From an uncultured Saprospiraceae bacterium (GTDB taxonomy: Bacteria > Bacteroidota > Bacteroidia > Chitinophagales > Saprospiraceae), in NCBI GenBank assembly GCA_937973945.1, contig CALJIY010000135.1:1-41349 (forward strand): a stretch of 41,349 bases of DNA, in the 5' to 3' direction. The translations under genes and the position numbers were made by a program. The notes beneath the pieces were generated by a model. That model was not told the DNA's origin, ran no database searches, and was given only the letters and a program-made list of their open reading frames with translations. Below are positions 38,477 through 41,349 of this stretch, one piece after another (the first letter of the stretch is position 1; the number at the start of each line of letters is the position of its first letter).

Positions 38477-41349
38477 ATGAGAAATATAATAGCCTATTTT
38501 ATAAAATTTCCAGTAGCAGTTAATGTTATTTTAGTCGCCATATTCATCTTCGGCTTGGGTGGCCTATCTAGGATGAATTTTTCCTTATATCCACAATTCC
38601 CAAATAAGGTTATTACGATTAACATTGCCTACCCCGGAGCTTCTCCAACAGAAATGGAAGAAGGAATTGTTTTAAGGATAGAAGATAATTTAAAAGGCAT
38701 TGTTGGGATAGATCGAGTGGTCTCTAAATCCTCTGAAAATTCCGCCTTGATTACCATTGAGACTTTTGAGGAGTATGATATTAATGACATGTTGCAGGAG
38801 GTGAAAAATGCGGTCGATCGAGTCCCTTCTTTTCCAGTGGATATGGAACCCCCTATTATATCCAAACGAGAAAATTTAAATGAAGTCATTAGTTTGGCAT
38901 TGAGTGGGACAGATGTGCCTTTACAAACTTTAAAGCAGATTTCTTATGAGGTAGAAGATGATATTCGAAATATGGAAGGGATTTCCCAAGTAGCTATTAC
39001 TGGTTTTCCACAGGAAGAAATAGAAATTGCGGTCAGAGAAAATGATTTACGTTCTAAAAACCTAACCTTTACAGAGGTAGCGACTGCGGTAGCTCGAGCT
39101 AATATATTAGCGACGGGTGGTAATATCAAAACAAAGGAGGAAGACTATTTGATTCGTGCCACCAATCGCGCTTACTATGCGGATGAATTGGATTATATAG
39201 TGGTGCGGGCAGAACAGGGCGGCAATATGATTCGATTAAAAGATGTAGCAACGGTTCGAGATAAATGGTCAGAAAATCCAGATAGAATTTATTTTAATGG
39301 AGAACCCGCTGTACAAGTTAGGGTGCAAACCACCAATGATGAAGAGTATCTTGGGGCCTCCACTACTATGAAGGAATATGTACAGAAATTCAATGCGCAA
39401 AGAGATAATGTTCAACTAAATATTACTTCTGATCGATCAATCGATTTACGAGATCGGACTAGAATTTTAAGTGAAAACGGCTTGTTTGGAATTTTTCTAG
39501 TTTTGATTTTATTGTCAATTTTCCTCAAGCCTAGTTTGGCTTTTTGGGTAGCATTCGGATTGCCCGTTTCTTTCTTAGGAATGTTTATTCTGGTCCCTGG
39601 TTTAGTTACCCTCAACTTTATGTCCCTCTTTGGGATGATCGTTGTGATTGGTATTTTGGTAGATGATGGTATCGTAATTGGAGAAAATATTTATGCGCAT
39701 TACGAGATGGGGAAAACGCCGACGCAGGCAGCTATTGATGGAACTTTGGAAGTTTCCACCGCCATTATTTCCGCCATTTTAACAACGGTTGTTGCCTTTT
39801 CCACCTTCTTTTTTTTAGAAGGGCGTTTTGGTGATTTCTATTATGAGGTAGCGGTAGTCGTAGTGGTGACCCTACTCTTCTCTCTTTTTGAAGCACTTGT
39901 TATTTTACCTGCCCATATTTCTCATTCTAGGGCGTTAAAAAAAGGATCACAAAACTTTTTGCTCAACAAATGGGCTGATAAAGGGATCAATTGGGTCCGA
40001 GATCGTTTATACTCTCCTGTCCTTCGTTTCTTTTTAACTTATCGAATTTTTGCTTTTTGTATTCCACTAGGTTTATTGATTATGACTTTTGGTGCTATTG
40101 GTGGAGGAGTCATTGGTGTCTCGTTTTTTCCACCTTTTTCTAGCGATAGGGTCACGATCAAATTAAGTATGCCAGAAGGAACGAGTGAAGATATTACGGT
40201 ATCTATTATGGAGCGAATTGAGCAAGCTGCCTTAGCTGTAAACGAAGAATATAAAGACAAGCAGTCAGGTGGAAAATCGGTTATCCAAAACATGGTTAGA
40301 CGAATTGGCCCAGGTATTTCTAATGCTACTTTAGAATTAAATTTATTACCAGGCCAGCAACGAGATTTCCCTTCCAATGTAATCGCCAATGCAGTAGAGG
40401 AACAAGCAGGCCCTATCTATGGGGCAGAGCAATTAACCTTTGGCGCAGGCAGAAATTTTGGTGGACAACCTGTTTCTATCTCTCTAACAGGTAGTAATAT
40501 CCAAGAATTAAAAGGCGCCAAAGATGCCTTAAAAGAAGCTTTTAAAGAGAATCCAAGATTAAAAGATATTACGGATAATGATCCTGCTGGCATCAAAGAA
40601 ATCGAATTAAAATTAAAAGAAAATGCCTACTTATTAGGGCTGAATTTAAATAGTGTGATGTCTCAAGTACGGGCAGGATTTTTCGGACAAGCCGTACAAC
40701 GTTTTCAGAGAGGAAGAGATGAAATACGGGTATGGGTTCGGTATGACAGATCGGAGCGAGCCTCTATTAAAAACTTGGATGATATGTGGATCGTGACCCC
40801 TACAAGAGAACGGGTTCCCTTATCAGAAATCGCAGAATATTCCATTGAACGGGGGGAGGTATCCATCAATCATTTGAATGGTATCCGAGAAATAAAAGTG
40901 GAGTCAGACTTAAAGGATTCGGACGATAGTTCGGTAGAAATTATGGCGATGGTACAAAATGAAATCATGCCTGAAATTTTGGCGCGCTACCCTACCGTCA
41001 AACCCTTATACGAAGGACAAAGTAGAGAAACGGCAAAAATTGGTCGTTCCTTCCGATCTATTTTACCCGTCGTATTTTTCTTAATGTATGCGATTATTGC
41101 TTTTTCTTTTCGCTCCTATAGTCAACCCTTATTACTATTTTTATTATTGCCTTTTAGTTTGGTAGGTGTTGCTTGGGGACATTGGCTACATGGCTTTCCA
41201 CTGAGTATGTTGTCTACCTTAGGCGTCATTGCTTTAATTGGTATCTTAGTCAATGATGGGCTGGTCTTAGTGAGTAAATTTAATGTATTTCTAAAGCAAG
41301 GCTTACCCTTTAAGGATGCCTTGTATGAAGCGGGACGTTCTCGTTTTCG
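38477..41349 (+). CDS. RND family efflux transporter permease (3' end outside window)
   Basis: ATG 38477: MRNIIAYFIKFPVAVNVILVAIFIFGLGGLSRMNFSLYPQFPNKVITINIAYPGASPTEMEEGIVLRIEDNLKGIVGIDRV…; no stop found by spot translation up to the window end; not in ORF track because it runs off the edge. Confidence 0.93.
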   Translation, partial: MRNIIAYFIKFPVAVNVILVAIFIFGLGGLSRMNFSLYPQFPNKVITINIAYPGASPTEMEEGIVLRIEDNLKGIVGIDRVVSKSSENSALITIETFEEYDINDMLQEVKNAVDRVPSFPVDMEPPIISKRENLNEVISLALSGTDVPLQTLKQISYEVEDDIRNMEGISQVAITGFPQEEIEIAVRENDLRSKNLTFTEVATAVARANILATGGNIKTKEEDYLIRATNRAYYADELDYIVVRAEQGGNMIRLKDVATVRDKWSENPDRIYFNGEPAVQVRVQTTNDEEYLGASTTMKEYVQKFNAQRDNVQLNITSDRSIDLRDRTRILSENGLFGIFLVLILLSIFLKPSLAFWVAFGLPVSFLGMFILVPGLVTLNFMSLFGMIVVIGILVDDGIVIGENIYAHYEMGKTPTQAAIDGTLEVSTAIISAILTTVVAFSTFFFLEGRFGDFYYEVAVVVVVTLLFSLFEALVILPAHISHSRALKKGSQNFLLNKWADKGINWVRDRLYSPVLRFFLTYRIFAFCIPLGLLIMTFGAIGGGVIGVSFFPPFSSDRVTIKLSMPEGTSEDITVSIMERIEQAALAVNEEYKDKQSGGKSVIQNMVRRIGPGISNATLELNLLPGQQRDFPSNVIANAVEEQAGPIYGAEQLTFGAGRNFGGQPVSISLTGSNIQELKGAKDALKEAFKENPRLKDITDNDPAGIKEIELKLKENAYLLGLNLNSVMSQVRAGFFGQAVQRFQRGRDEIRVWVRYDRSERASIKNLDDMWIVTPTRERVPLSEIAEYSIERGEVSINHLNGIREIKVESDLKDSDDSSVEIMAMVQNEIMPEILARYPTVKPLYEGQSRETAKIGRSFRSILPVVFFLMYAIIAFSFRSYSQPLLLFLLLPFSLVGVAWGHWLHGFPLSMLSTLGVIALIGILVNDGLVLVSKFNVFLKQGLPFKDALYEAGRSRF

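Noticed and set aside
1-41349. CRISPR array, tRNA, rRNA, intact transposase or prophage genes
   Set aside because: None recognised on reading; no regularly spaced repeats and no transposase or phage motifs in the ORF translations.

Overview
AT-rich Bacteroidota-type window (T9SS sorting domain, BY-kinase style and TTG/A-rich starts point that way; species not claimed). It is dominated by one + strand exopolysaccharide (Wzx/Wzy-type) locus from about 0.57 to 34.5 kb. Gene order: CpsB/YwqE-type PHP phosphatase; DUF4956 membrane protein; CotH-like protein; VTC-domain (polyphosphate polymerase fold) protein; second CotH; Wza-like exporter; Wzc-like BY-kinase; Wzx-like flippase; sulfotransferase with a disrupted or recoded 5' end; Wzy-like membrane protein; several GT4/GT2 glycosyltransferases; acetyltransferase; NAD-dependent epimerase; WcaJ-like initiating transferase; GT39-like membrane protein; second sulfotransferase; giant multi-domain T9SS cargo; YjbH-like outer-membrane functions apparently split over two genes. 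Downstream lie a ZU5-like lipoprotein, a DinB-family protein (- strand), and an RND adaptor plus a truncated RND permease. Best candidates for something new: (1) the DUF4956-CotH-VTC-CotH module inside an EPS export locus, one CotH having a degenerate catalytic motif; (2) the A9 tract that puts the PAPS-binding motif of a sulfotransferase out of frame with its only upstream ATG; (3) the split YjbH pair; (4) structured intergenic RNAs and a MITE-like palindrome. No rRNA, tRNA or CRISPR array was recognised by eye.
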